DNA of 36,378 bases from a virus. The translations under genes and the position numbers were made by a program. The notes beneath the pieces are model-generated. The model made no database searches, was not told the DNA's origin, and saw only the letters and a list, made by a program, of their open reading frames with translations. Of this stretch, positions 13,553-20,184 are shown one piece after another. The first letter of the stretch is position 1. Every line of letters starts with the position of its first letter. The stretch is from IMG/VR virus record IMGVR_UViG_3300044691_000392, positions 1 to 36,378 of that record. The stretch is one strand, 5' to 3'.

Positions 13553-13720
13553 TCAGTCCCACGTCGCGTCTTCAGCGGCTTCGGCGTTCCAATCGAATAC
13601 GTCATCCTCGTCGACCCAGTGGTTCTCGCCGATCGAGCAGTTGCACGGCAACCCACTACAGCCCGGCAAGCCCAGGAGGATGTGCGGCTCTCCTGGCGGC
13701 TTCATCTCAGGAATGATCAC
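13553..13720 (-). CDS. Small Cys-rich acidic protein
   Basis: A 55-residue frame from GTG 13720, which overlaps no neighbour but lies directly between coupled genes (1 base after the upstream stop, 4 before the next start). It contains LPGCSGLPCNCSIGENHW, a C-x4-C-x-C...H cluster that could bind zinc or iron, and an acidic tail (DEDDVFDWNAEAAEDA). Good codon bias and tight packing support it as real. Function unknown. Confidence 0.55.
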   Translation of the reverse strand: MIIPEMKPPGEPHILLGLPGCSGLPCNCSIGENHWVDEDDVFDWNAEAAEDATWD

Positions 13721-13721
13721 G

Positions 13722-13886
13722 TCAGCACGCCTTCCGGTTGTGGTAGTTGGCTATCCAACGAAGCCGTGCCGCCGCTCCCGACTCCCGCGCCGCATACGTC
13801 TGAACCCGCCGCCACACCAGGTCGGTGATCGTGTTCGCACCCACCGCACTGTCCAGGTAGGCGGGCCGCCACACAGTGAGAGTCAC
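13722..13886 (-). CDS. Small hypothetical protein
   Basis: A 54-residue protein from GTG 13886 (GTGA overlap). It begins VTLTVWRPAYLDSAVG and ends in a basic, aromatic helix (ARLRWIANYHNRKAC). Size and basic charge would allow nucleic-acid binding, but no motif supports a call. Confidence 0.5.
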   Translation of the reverse strand: MTLTVWRPAYLDSAVGANTITDLVWRRVQTYAARESGAAARLRWIANYHNRKAC

Positions 13887-14170
13887 GGGTCCTCCAACTC
13901 GTTGACTCGGGCTCGTAGGAGTTCCAACACGGTGGTTAAACCCGCCACCCGCCAATCCCCAGACGGCAGCCCCCGCAGGAGTCGCTTCACCCCATCCCGC
14001 GTCGCCCGCGCTTCCCGTAACCTGGCCAGCCGACCATCGGATGAGTTCACGTTAGCCAACACCGTCAACGCGTTCAGTGACTCCGGGTCCCGGTTGGAAA
14101 CCAGGCTGCTAAGGCGACTCAGCGCCACACTCAGATCGTCGGATTGGTCGGAGTGGATCAACCTGCTCAC
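13883..14170 (-). CDS. Leu/Arg-rich helical protein
   Basis: A 95-residue all-helical protein, ATG 14170 overlapping the previous stop as ATGA. Hydrophobic heptads (LSVALSRLSSLVS, then LARLREARATRDG, then VLELLRARVNELED) suggest a helical bundle or coiled coil. It may pair with the coiled-coil protein encoded immediately upstream. Function unknown. Confidence 0.6.
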   Translation of the reverse strand: MSRLIHSDQSDDLSVALSRLSSLVSNRDPESLNALTVLANVNSSDGRLARLREARATRDGVKRLLRGLPSGDWRVAGLTTVLELLRARVNELEDP

Positions 14171-14790
14171 GTTGCCTCGCTCTCGGTGGGGGTGGCAGAC
14201 AGCACCGCACGGGCGCGGTCCAGGGTCGCCTCTTGTCGGGTGGCGTTGAACCCGCGCCCGTCGAACTGGAGCACCATCTCGGTCAGCGCGGCGGTCAACT
14301 GCTCAACCCGGGCCTTGAGCTGGTCGCGCCGATCCCGGAGTCGCTCGTTCTGCTCCTTGAGCGCCTTGTTCTCGGCGCGCACTCCACCGTCTTCCTCAAG
14401 GTCTCGGTCGTCGATCAGCGCAGTGACTTCGTTCGGTTCGATCTCGATGATGACATCCATGTTCGGGTCTTCTAGGCATATGCCACCGTTCGCCGTCAGG
14501 CAGATGGAGAAGTCCGCACTCAGAGCCTTGAGCACCTTGCGTGCTCGCTCCTCCATGCCCGGTTGCAGTGGATCCGAGCCGTAGCTATCCCAGTTCTGCT
14601 CCAGGGTGCGCAGGTAGGCGAAACGCTTGTCGGCGCGATCCTGAAGTCGCTCCGGCTGTTCGGCGGCTAGTACCTCGGCTACCGCATCCACCACGGCGGT
14701 CCAGCGCGCTTCACCGACTCCAACCGAGGAGAACGCCTCGTACGCGGCTTCGACCGCGCGGTCCCGGACATCCGGATCAAGGTCAGGCAT
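14167..14790 (-). CDS. Coiled-coil protein
   Basis: A 207-residue protein from ATG 14790 (SD GGGAG). The N-terminal third is helical and acidic (PDVRDRAVEAAYEAFSS). The middle has NWDSYGSDPLQPGMEERA and a small alpha/beta unit (SICLTANGGICLEDPNMD then VIIEIEPNEVTALI). Residues ~135-180 form a strong bZIP-like coiled coil (AENKALKEQNERLRDRR). The N-W-D-S-Y-G motif followed by a short beta sheet recalls proteins of unknown function scattered among phages and bacteria. Role unknown. Confidence 0.65.
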   Translation of the reverse strand: MPDLDPDVRDRAVEAAYEAFSSVGVGEARWTAVVDAVAEVLAAEQPERLQDRADKRFAYLRTLEQNWDSYGSDPLQPGMEERARKVLKALSADFSICLTANGGICLEDPNMDVIIEIEPNEVTALIDDRDLEEDGGVRAENKALKEQNERLRDRRDQLKARVEQLTAALTEMVLQFDGRGFNATRQEATLDRARAVLSATPTESEAT

Positions 14791-14903
14791 CAGAACTCCC
14801 AACTGGTGATCACGTAGACCAAAGCCACGACGAACAGCAGCACGAACGCGAGCTCCAACGTCACGCCCAGGTGGATCAGCCATATGTGGCGAGTCTTCGT
14901 CAT
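14790..14903 (-). CDS. 37-residue single-span membrane peptide
   Basis: ATG 14903 to TGA 14790 encodes a basic, His-containing N-terminus (MTKTRHIWLIH) and one hydrophobic segment (LAFVLLFVVALVYVI), ending TSWEF. Start and stop overlap both neighbours (ATGA upstream, TGATG downstream), the signature of this operon. Function unknown. Confidence 0.6.
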   Translation of the reverse strand: MTKTRHIWLIHLGVTLELAFVLLFVVALVYVITSWEF

Positions 14904-14950
14904 CTCGTGTCCTTGTTGAGGTCGGTGCGGCGGCCCTGGTCAGCAGTCAT
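14900..14950 (-). CDS. 16-residue ORF, likely remnant of a duplicated gene end
   Basis: ATG 14950 opens MTADQGRRTDLNKDTR and stops in an ATGA overlap with the membrane peptide. QGRRTDL-x-K is the C-terminus of the protein at 15171-15359, and the bases around it are nearly identical. It therefore looks like a leftover gene tail kept as a coupling leader, rather than a functional protein. Confidence 0.35.
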   Translation of the reverse strand: MTADQGRRTDLNKDTR

Positions 14951-14957
14951 GACTAAC

Positions 14958-15140
14958 TCACCAGATCTTCTCGGCTGAGTAGGACTCCCACTCGTTGGCC
15001 TCGTCCATACCCCCGTTCGAGGAGTTGAGCGACGGGAGATCCCGCTTCTCCGCGATCCTGCGGGCCGCATCCTCGGACTCGGCTTCGACCTCTACGGAAG
15101 TCTGCACTCGCATCTCCAGCAGCACGCGGTACTTGCTCAT
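14958..15140 (-). CDS. Small hypothetical protein
   Basis: A 60-residue protein from ATG 15140 with GAGGG just upstream; an in-frame ATG at 15155 is the alternative. It opens with MSKYRVLLEMRVQTSVEVEA then SEDAARRIAEKRD, a beta-beta-alpha pattern in which two strands precede a helix. This resembles small DpnD/PcfM-like or SPOR-like units found in phages, a weak match. The acidic end reads NEWESYSAEKIW. Confidence 0.55.
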   Translation of the reverse strand: MSKYRVLLEMRVQTSVEVEAESEDAARRIAEKRDLPSLNSSNGGMDEANEWESYSAEKIW

Positions 15141-15170
15141 CGGGCCCTCATCCATCGGATCATGCTCATG

Positions 15171-15359
15171 TCAGTCCTTTTTGAGGTCGGTGCGGCGGCC
15201 CTGGGTGCGCTCAAGGGCCAACTCGCGCTCTAGTGCTCGGGTGGCGAACGCCAACATCGTTTCGTCGTTCTGCTCGGCCGCCGCCTTCACCGCCGCGACC
15301 AGGTCACCGGGTGGGCGCCACGTCACAGAGGCCTTGGACGGGTGAGGTTGGTTAGGCAC
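15171..15359 (-). CDS. Ribbon-helix-helix-like DNA-binding protein
   Basis: A 62-residue protein with one strand (KASVTWRPPG) followed by two helices (DLVAAVKAAAEQNDE and MLAFATRALERELAL), the order of a ribbon-helix-helix repressor; the basic tail ends QGRRTDLKKD. RHH proteins bind DNA as dimers through the strand. It lies just left of the divergent operator pair at 15579-15620 and is a candidate for binding it. The tail QGRR-T/S-DL-x-K recurs in two other small genes. Confidence 0.6.
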   Translation of the reverse strand: MPNQPHPSKASVTWRPPGDLVAAVKAAAEQNDETMLAFATRALERELALERTQGRRTDLKKD

Positions 15360-15362
15360 GGG

Positions 15363-15554
15363 TCAGGCAGCCGCGAATTGGAAGGCGTGCCGGACGACGC
15401 ACTTCGTGCCGCGCCGACTCTTGCGGTGGCTCTCGGCCCACGCGTACGCCTTGGACTTCGTGTCGAACGGTCCGAAGCTGTGGTTTCCGTTGACCTGGAC
15501 GTAGTAGCCCCAGTTAGCCGGATCGGGGATGGCGGGGCCGTTAGTCTCGACCAT
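15363..15554 (-). CDS. Small hypothetical protein transcribed from the divergent operator
   Basis: A 63-residue protein from ATG 15554 with a strong SD (GAGGAG, six bases upstream). It reads WGYYVQVNGNHSFGPF then DTKSKAYAWAESHRKS and GTKCVVRHAF, a beta-hairpin plus helix resembling a small sporulation-repeat-like or AP2-like fold; unassigned. It is the first gene of this leftward sub-block and is divergent from the endonuclease VII-like gene. Confidence 0.6.
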   Translation of the reverse strand: MVETNGPAIPDPANWGYYVQVNGNHSFGPFDTKSKAYAWAESHRKSRRGTKCVVRHAFQFAAA

Positions 15555-15578
15555 TTCGGTCTCCTCGGTGGCGGGTTG

Positions 15579-15620
15579 ATGTAGACGACTCTACACCTCA
15601 TCCTGTAGAGTTGTCTACAT
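15579..15620 (+). promoter_or_regulatory. Paired palindromic operators and divergent promoters
   Basis: TGTAGACGACTCTACA (15580-15595) and TGTAGAGTTGTCTACA (15604-15619) are each near-palindromes of the form TGTAGA-N4-TCTACA. They are also inverted copies of each other with one mismatch over 17 bases, 8 bases apart. Each contains an outward-facing TAGAGT, a plausible -10 (TANNNT). The right copy overlaps the ATG at 15619, so a bound repressor would cover both promoters and the start codon. Confidence 0.65.
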
Positions 15621-16188
15621 GGAAAACTCTCCCCGACAGCTCCGAGCGGACCGCTGGGCAACGCCCGCCTGCTGGGAGTGGCCGCTCCCCGTCGACCCCG
15701 ACGCGACAGACCCGGTGCGGCTGCTGTTCGAATGGCACGACGGGAGATGTGCTGTCTGCGGCGCCCCGGTGGGCGTGATACTCGAAGACCATGACCATGA
15801 GACGGGGCTCTCTCGAGGTTGGCTATGTAGGCCGTGCAATCAAACTGCGGACATCCAAGATGGCGTGTTCGCCCTGTACCGCGAACGACCACCTGCATTG
15901 ATCCTTGGCGTCAGCTTCCGCTACTCCGGCCGTCGGGACTGGCGCGGAGTAAAGCGGTTCACGCCGTGGCTTGGCAGTAGTGTCCGCTACATGCGAGCTG
16001 AAGGCGCCGAACTGGTTCGAATCGGCCGGCGACGGGCCAAGGCGAAGGCCGCCTTCGAGAAGGTCAACGACGAGGCTAAGGCGGCTGTGGTTGCCGCCGC
16101 CGAGGCAGGAGTCCCTGAGGCTGAGCTGGCGCGCGTACTGCAAGTGGACCGCATGACGGTCCGGTCGTGGCTCGGCAAACGCCGCTGA
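15619..16188 (+). CDS. Endonuclease VII-like nuclease fused to a helix-turn-helix
   Basis: A 189-residue protein, the only rightward gene inside the leftward block. Residues ~38-80 carry RCAVCGAP, then LEDHDHETGLSRGWLC and RPCNQT. This is the C-x2-C...D-H-D-H...G-x-L-C-x2-C-N pattern of recombination endonuclease VII, an HNH/beta-beta-alpha-metal nuclease that resolves branched DNA and debranches concatemers for packaging. Residues ~150-189 form a HTH (AAEAGVPEAELARVL then QVDRMTVRSWLG) linked by an Ala/Lys-rich helix, an unusual fusion. No SD precedes the ATG. A -10-like TAGAGT (15606-15611) would start transcription at the ATG, suggesting a leaderless message. Confidence 0.8.
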   Translation: MENSPRQLRADRWATPACWEWPLPVDPDATDPVRLLFEWHDGRCAVCGAPVGVILEDHDHETGLSRGWLCRPCNQTADIQDGVFALYRERPPALILGVSFRYSGRRDWRGVKRFTPWLGSSVRYMRAEGAELVRIGRRRAKAKAAFEKVNDEAKAAVVAAAEAGVPEAELARVLQVDRMTVRSWLGKRR

Positions 16189-16196
16189 GCTTCCCA

Positions 16197-17633
16197 TCAC
16201 GCCACTTTCCCCGCCGCCAGCGTCTTCATCGCCTCGTCGTATCCCGCCCGGTGTGCCGCAGTCGGTGCCACCTGCTCCACCTCGGACCCGGTCAGGTAGG
16301 CGCGCATCGCCGCATCCATGCGGGTGTGCCGGCGGGCGTACTCCGGGCCGGCCGCAGCCGCCGAACCCGCATCCAACGGACACGTGAAGTGGCGTCTGGA
16401 CCAGGCCACGTCGGACACGGTGAGCCCTTCGTGCAGGCGGGGCTGGTTCGGGTCCACCGACTGCAGGTAGGGCACTTTGAGCCGGACGGGGGCGGTGTCG
16501 GAGGACAGTAGGTATTCCCCGGCATGACGCGGGGCGAGCAGTTTGTGGTCGCCGGTCAGCCGCCCCACATCGTCGGGGTCGCGAGTGCGGAAGATGGCGG
16601 TGTAGCCGGCGTTGGCTCGGGCGTCGGCGCCTTGGTCGCCGAGGTGGTCGGACACCCCGCGTTGGGAGGCGAACTTGATCCACACCCGGGCACTACCAGC
16701 CCCCTGGGCGATCTTCGCCGCCAACTGCGACGCGGTGTGCTCCACCCCCATGTACTCACCCCGCGTCACCCTGTTCCGCAGCGGGTACGACGCTTCGTCC
16801 AGGTGGATGATGATGGTGGTGAACCCGTCGCGTTCCGCCATCGGCTGACATTGGCGCCACCTCGCAATACGCAACGCGGCGACCAACACGTCCACGGTGT
16901 CGCGCTGCCCCGACGCCACCCAATCCAGCGGCAACGGCAGACCGGTGTCCGCGTACGGCTCCACCCAGCCCGCCACCAGGTCGTACAACTTCCACGTACC
17001 CGCCACCCAGACGGCCAGGTTCCTAGTGCGGGTTTCCTCCGCGAGCTCCATGTTCAGGAACGCGGATTTGCCGGAAGTGGTGGCACCCGCGACGGTCGAG
17101 TGCCGAGACAGCGGCATCCGGTGCGGCTCCCCGTCAAGCCGGTACCCGTACACCCGGGGCTCGGACACGTCCGCCCACTCCGGCCGGTCCACGTACGGGA
17201 TGGTCCGGGCCATCACATCCTCACCCACCACCGTCAACTCATACGTGCCGGCGGCCGGGGTTTTCTCCAACTGCACCCAATCCGAACAGATGTCTTGACC
17301 GGTGACTTCGGCGAGGGCGACGGCGATCTTCTCCGCATCCCACCCGGACAAACCCTGCTGGGCGTTGCTGCGGCACATCACCTTGGACGGCACCCGCAAC
17401 GTCGCCCGCACCCCGGCCGGGATCGGCGACCAGGCCACCACCTGCAACTCACCGTGACCGACCCGCTTCAGGGCGCGGCGCAGCGGCTCCATCAGGTCCG
17501 GCCCGGCTGACTTCACCTGCGCGGGGCGACGGACCGGGACCCGCACGGGGGCGGGGCGGCGGGTCTCGAAGTAGATGACTACCGCGAGCAGGGCGGCCAC
17601 CGGCGCGCCCACCAGCCAGATCAACCAGTCCAT
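16197..17633 (-). CDS. FtsK/SpoIIIE/Tra-like membrane-anchored DNA translocase ATPase
   Basis: A 478-residue protein. The N-terminal membrane anchor (WLIWLVGAPVAALLAVVIYF, residues 3-22) is followed by a beta-rich region, then Walker A GATTSGKS at 183-190 (canonical GxxxxGKS) and Walker B IIIHLDE at 274-280. A later KFASQRGVSD block matches the sensor/Q-R region of FtsK-HerA translocases. It is single-domain, shorter than FtsK, and closest in layout to the TraB/TraSA-type transfer ATPases of actinomycete plasmids and integrative elements. No gamma winged-helix domain is obvious. Its presence in a phage operon is unusual; roles could include DNA transfer, partition or packaging assistance. The ATG overlaps the previous stop (TGATG). 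Confidence 0.8.
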   Translation of the reverse strand: MDWLIWLVGAPVAALLAVVIYFETRRPAPVRVPVRRPAQVKSAGPDLMEPLRRALKRVGHGELQVVAWSPIPAGVRATLRVPSKVMCRSNAQQGLSGWDAEKIAVALAEVTGQDICSDWVQLEKTPAAGTYELTVVGEDVMARTIPYVDRPEWADVSEPRVYGYRLDGEPHRMPLSRHSTVAGATTSGKSAFLNMELAEETRTRNLAVWVAGTWKLYDLVAGWVEPYADTGLPLPLDWVASGQRDTVDVLVAALRIARWRQCQPMAERDGFTTIIIHLDEASYPLRNRVTRGEYMGVEHTASQLAAKIAQGAGSARVWIKFASQRGVSDHLGDQGADARANAGYTAIFRTRDPDDVGRLTGDHKLLAPRHAGEYLLSSDTAPVRLKVPYLQSVDPNQPRLHEGLTVSDVAWSRRHFTCPLDAGSAAAAGPEYARRHTRMDAAMRAYLTGSEVEQVAPTAAHRAGYDEAMKTLAAGKVA

Positions 17634-17884
17634 CAGGGCCGCAACTCCAACGCCTTCAACACCTGCTGTTTCTTGTTCTTGTGCTCGAATCGGTGATGCA
17701 CAACCTGACCTGCATCAGTGCGCCTTGACCAAGCCGCTCCGTAGGTGACACCACCATGGCCGCGCGCGAACTCGACCTTGACCCGGTGGTCGCCTTTAAC
17801 GAACTGCAAGTCAACGCTGCCGTGGTACTCCACCGTCCAGCCATGGGCTTGAGCAGCAGCCATGATCTCGTCGCGGGCGCTCAC
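17633..17884 (-). CDS. Small hypothetical protein
   Basis: An 83-residue protein from GTG 17884 (GTGA overlap). An N-terminal helix (ARDEIMAAAQAHGW) is followed by three strands (TVEYHGSVDLQFVKG, HRVKVEFARGHGGV, YGAAWSRR) and a basic C-terminus. It is compact, with a fold like small dsRBD or Arc-like modules; no family named. Directly upstream of the FtsK-like ATPase and coupled to it, so it may be a partner. Confidence 0.6.
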   Translation of the reverse strand: MSARDEIMAAAQAHGWTVEYHGSVDLQFVKGDHRVKVEFARGHGGVTYGAAWSRRTDAGQVVHHRFEHKNKKQQVLKALELRP

Positions 17885-18270
17885 GTCTGCTCCTCCGTCC
17901 AGCCGTACGCCCAAGCGATGTTGCGCACCACTGACCGCAGCGTTCCCACGACCAGGTCGCCCCAGACGGGTTCAGGTGCCGCCTTCTCTTCCTCGGCCAG
18001 CTTGGCGAGAATCCCACGGTGTGCGGCGATCAGGCGGAGCACGTGAGCCGGGTCGTTGTCGGCGATGTGCGCGGCCTGGGGTTCGCTGGGCGCACCCTCG
18101 TCGAACGCGACGACACAACTGAACGGCCCATCCAGATCGCCGGTGATCAGGGCGTTGTCAATGGGACCCCGGTAGAACGTCCACTCACGGCCGTTCGCGG
18201 TAGAGGCATCAAGCGCGGTCCGCTCGGCCTCAACGAGCCTGGACGCCAGGAAGGCGGCGGGGTCGGTCAT
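17881..18270 (-). CDS. DUF6221-like protein
   Basis: A 129-residue protein from ATG 18270 (ATGA overlap). The pattern FLASRLVEAERTALDA near the start, then AAHIADNDPAHVLRLIAA and HRGILAKLAEEEKAAPEP, then a C-terminal RSVVRNIAWAYGWTEE, matches the DUF6221 family frequent in Streptomyces phages and genomes. The hallmark is H-I-A-x-x-D-P-A-x-V-L-R. The function of the family is unknown. Confidence 0.75.
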   Translation of the reverse strand: MTDPAAFLASRLVEAERTALDASTANGREWTFYRGPIDNALITGDLDGPFSCVVAFDEGAPSEPQAAHIADNDPAHVLRLIAAHRGILAKLAEEEKAAPEPVWGDLVVGTLRSVVRNIAWAYGWTEEQT

Positions 18271-18479
18271 CGCTGTGGCCAACCTTCGAAGTCGTCCTCA
18301 GTCCTGCCGTGTGACGAGCGAATGTGCTGCACCATGGCCTGCTCAAACACGGAGATGGCAGTGGTGGCGTCAAACTTTGATCCGACCTCTCCGCCGCAAC
18401 CGTGGCACACGGCTTGGTACCAGCCCACGTCGTCCTTGACTACGTCGAAATGGCGGAGCGGGTTGTAGGAGAAGCTCAC
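18267..18479 (-). CDS. C2H2-like small zinc-finger protein
   Basis: A 70-residue protein from GTG 18479 (GTGA overlap). It contains YQAVCHGCGGEVG and a helix VQHIRSSHG, giving C-x2-C...H-x4-H spacing as in a C2H2 finger. Probably a DNA- or protein-binding microprotein; target unknown. Confidence 0.6.
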   Translation of the reverse strand: MSFSYNPLRHFDVVKDDVGWYQAVCHGCGGEVGSKFDATTAISVFEQAMVQHIRSSHGRTEDDFEGWPQR

Positions 18480-18742
18480 TTCGTCTCCTCCGTCTCCGCC
18501 GCCTGCGCCGCGTCCAAGCCTCGTTGCATCTCCATCCCCAACGCCCTACCGCGCTCCGAGTCGGACGCCAGGAACATGCCGATCACATCCCGCTCGGTTA
18601 CGTCCGGGTACTTCCGCGCGGGCAGTGGCGGCGGGACGTAACGCTTCTCTTCGCGCCGATCCGCGATGAGCGCCGGGATGGCAAGGATCGACACCGCCCA
18701 TACCGGGGACGTGGCGACAAGGATCGCGGTCAGCTCGTTCAC
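18476..18742 (-). CDS. Membrane-anchored small protein
   Basis: An 88-residue protein from GTG 18742. One N-terminal transmembrane segment (AILVATSPVWAVSILAIPAL) with a charged cytoplasmic tail containing a Pro-rich stretch (YVPPPLPARKYPD) and a helix. GTGA overlap on both sides. Unknown function. Confidence 0.6.
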   Translation of the reverse strand: MNELTAILVATSPVWAVSILAIPALIADRREEKRYVPPPLPARKYPDVTERDVIGMFLASDSERGRALGMEMQRGLDAAQAAETEETK

Positions 18743-19032
18743 TTCCCCTCCTCTCCCTCAGCGTCCTGCGCCGCGTCCTCATACGCCGCCGCCGTCCCCA
18801 ACCGGCTCTGCGCCTTCTCCTCCCACATCGCCGCCTCCGCCAACAGCCCAGCGGCAGCATCGGCCAGGTCGGGTTTGTCGCCCATCGCCGCCGCCTGCGC
18901 CCGCAACGACTCCGCCCGGGCGGTGGCCACCGCCGCACCCTTACGGGCCGCCTCAGCCGTCTCCCGCAGGGCTTTGGCCAGGGTGTGCCCGGTCGCCGTG
19001 TCCGTGGTCAGTGTGGGTAGGTCGATGGTCAT
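18739..19032 (-). CDS. Ala/Glu-rich helical protein
   Basis: A 97-residue protein from ATG 19032 (ATGA overlap). Almost entirely Ala-rich helix (TLAKALRETAEAARKGAA, then ATARAESLRAQAAAMG) with an acidic end (DAAQDAEGEEGK). Likely a helical bundle or coiled-coil scaffold. Unknown. Confidence 0.6.
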   Translation of the reverse strand: MTIDLPTLTTDTATGHTLAKALRETAEAARKGAAVATARAESLRAQAAAMGDKPDLADAAAGLLAEAAMWEEKAQSRLGTAAAYEDAAQDAEGEEGK

Positions 19033-19337
19033 GGGGACTCCTGTTCCAGTTCGTTGGCCTTGTTCCACAGCAGGGTCCACGGCTCGTAACCCGTCGCGCT
19101 GTACTCGCCATGCGAGCGATCCACGTCGCGCGTCCTCAGCGTCTCCGCCATCTCCCGCAGGATTTGCACCTGCGCCGCACGGGCAATGACAGCGTCCCGC
19201 TCGCGCTGTACTTGCTTGATGTCGGCCAGGAGGCCCACGGTGAGTTCGGGGGTGATCTCGCCAGAGTCGACGAACTCGACCCGCACGACGTCCGGCACGG
19301 GCCCCCAGGGAGACTCGTCGGGAATGTCCACGCCCAT
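19029..19337 (-). CDS. Hypothetical protein, paralogue of the gene at 12041-12337
   Basis: A 102-residue protein; ATG 19337 shares the A of the previous TGA (TGATG). Residues 15-50 (PDVVRVEFVDSGEITPEL then TVGLLADIKQVQRER) match the N-terminus of the 12041-12337 protein almost residue for residue. The C-terminal half differs: here it is helical (AAQVQILREMAETL) and ends in EPWTLLWNKANELE. A shared head joined to different tails suggests a binding module used in two contexts. Confidence 0.65.
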   Translation of the reverse strand: MGVDIPDESPWGPVPDVVRVEFVDSGEITPELTVGLLADIKQVQRERDAVIARAAQVQILREMAETLRTRDVDRSHGEYSATGYEPWTLLWNKANELEQESP

Positions 19338-19738
19338 CACGAACACAGCTCCTTCACGCCCGCCAGAACCTCCACCAGATCACGGACCAACACCGGCCGG
19401 CGCCTGACCGGTCTCGGCAGCTCGCCCATGTCAAACCGGTACGCCACCTCGTCCAACACCGGGGTCAGCACCGCCCGATCCACCACACCTCCACCTCGCG
19501 GGTGCCGCGCCCACACCAACCCCGCCGAACCCGAAGCCGCCCCATACCGGGGCAACACCTGCACCACCTCATACGCGGTGACAGCCTTGAAAAACTCGGC
19601 CAGAACACAACTAGTCGACACACTCGGAGTTGCCCTGACACCCAGCGACACCAGCTCGTCGACTACGGCATCAACGGTGGGCAGGACGGCAAGGTAAGTC
19701 ACCGCCTCACCGAGAGTGGCAAACCGGGGGAGACCCAT
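19337..19738 (-). CDS. Hypothetical protein
   Basis: A 133-residue protein from ATG 19738, which overlaps the preceding TGA. It is mainly helical: FATLGEAVTYLAVLPTVD, VAYRFDMGELPRPVRRR and VLVRDLVEVLAGVKE. Two Cys (TSCVLA and the penultimate ELCS) are isolated. No membrane span and no recognised family. Confidence 0.6.
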   Translation of the reverse strand: MGLPRFATLGEAVTYLAVLPTVDAVVDELVSLGVRATPSVSTSCVLAEFFKAVTAYEVVQVLPRYGAASGSAGLVWARHPRGGGVVDRAVLTPVLDEVAYRFDMGELPRPVRRRPVLVRDLVEVLAGVKELCS

Positions 19739-19887
19739 CACGCTCTCCGCACCGACATGTGCCCCACCACAGCGGCCACCACAAACACCCCGGCCGCAAA
19801 CAACGCCGACCACAGGCCGGCCTGGTTGAACTCGTACGCCACGATCGACACCGCCCCAACAGCGGACAGCATGCGGAAGATGCGCAT
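19738..19887 (-). CDS. 49-residue membrane peptide
   Basis: ATG 19887 to TGA 19738 gives a small protein with two hydrophobic segments (MLSAVGAVSIVAYEF and LWSALFAAGVFVVAAVVG) and a basic end (MSVRRA). TGATG junctions on both sides. Unknown function. Confidence 0.6.
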   Translation of the reverse strand: MRIFRMLSAVGAVSIVAYEFNQAGLWSALFAAGVFVVAAVVGHMSVRRA

Positions 19888-19991
19888 CAGTCCTCCTCCT
19901 CTTCGAGCTCGTCCTCGTCGGATTCGTTGTCCAGGTATGGCGGGAGCTCGTTGTCGTAGTAGGCCTGCGCGGCCGTGAACCAGTCGCCCAT
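19887..19991 (-). CDS. 34-residue acidic peptide
   Basis: ATG 19991 to TGA 19887, coupled on both sides by TGATG. It begins MGDWFTAAQAYYDNELPP and ends in a run of Asp/Glu (DEDELEEEED). A highly acidic tail suggests a DNA-mimic or protein-binding peptide, but this is only composition. Confidence 0.55.
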   Translation of the reverse strand: MGDWFTAAQAYYDNELPPYLDNESDEDELEEEED

Positions 19992-20170
19992 CACGTCTCC
20001 TTCTCGAGGTCGGAACGGCGCCCTTGGCGCTTCTCGAGCGCCAGCACGTCGGCGCGGAGGTAGCCGCGCTTGCTCGGGATCTTGTGCCGGCGCATCAGGG
20101 AGCGCACGGATTCGGGCTGGATGCCGAAGTGGTCGGCGATCTCGTTGATGCTCATCACGGGGTCTTGCAT
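19991..20170 (-). CDS. Helix-turn-helix protein (MerR/excisionase-like)
   Basis: A 59-residue protein from ATG 20170. MSINEIADHFGIQPE then SVRSLMRRHKIPSKRG and YLRADVLALEKRQ is the pattern of a short winged-HTH of the MerR/AlpA/excisionase type, in which the recognition helix is followed by a wing and an R-x-D-V-L helix. It could be a recombination directionality factor for the serine integrase or a regulator. The C-terminus RQGRRSDLEKET is the third copy of the QGRR tail. An inverted repeat lies just upstream. Confidence 0.7.
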   Translation of the reverse strand: MQDPVMSINEIADHFGIQPESVRSLMRRHKIPSKRGYLRADVLALEKRQGRRSDLEKET

Positions 20171-20184
20171 GCCTTGAGTGTACC

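Noticed and set aside
16524-17510. Long + strand frame opposite the FtsK-like ATPase (328 codons)
   Set aside because: Antisense to a gene with clear Walker motifs; the product is low-complexity and has no start context.
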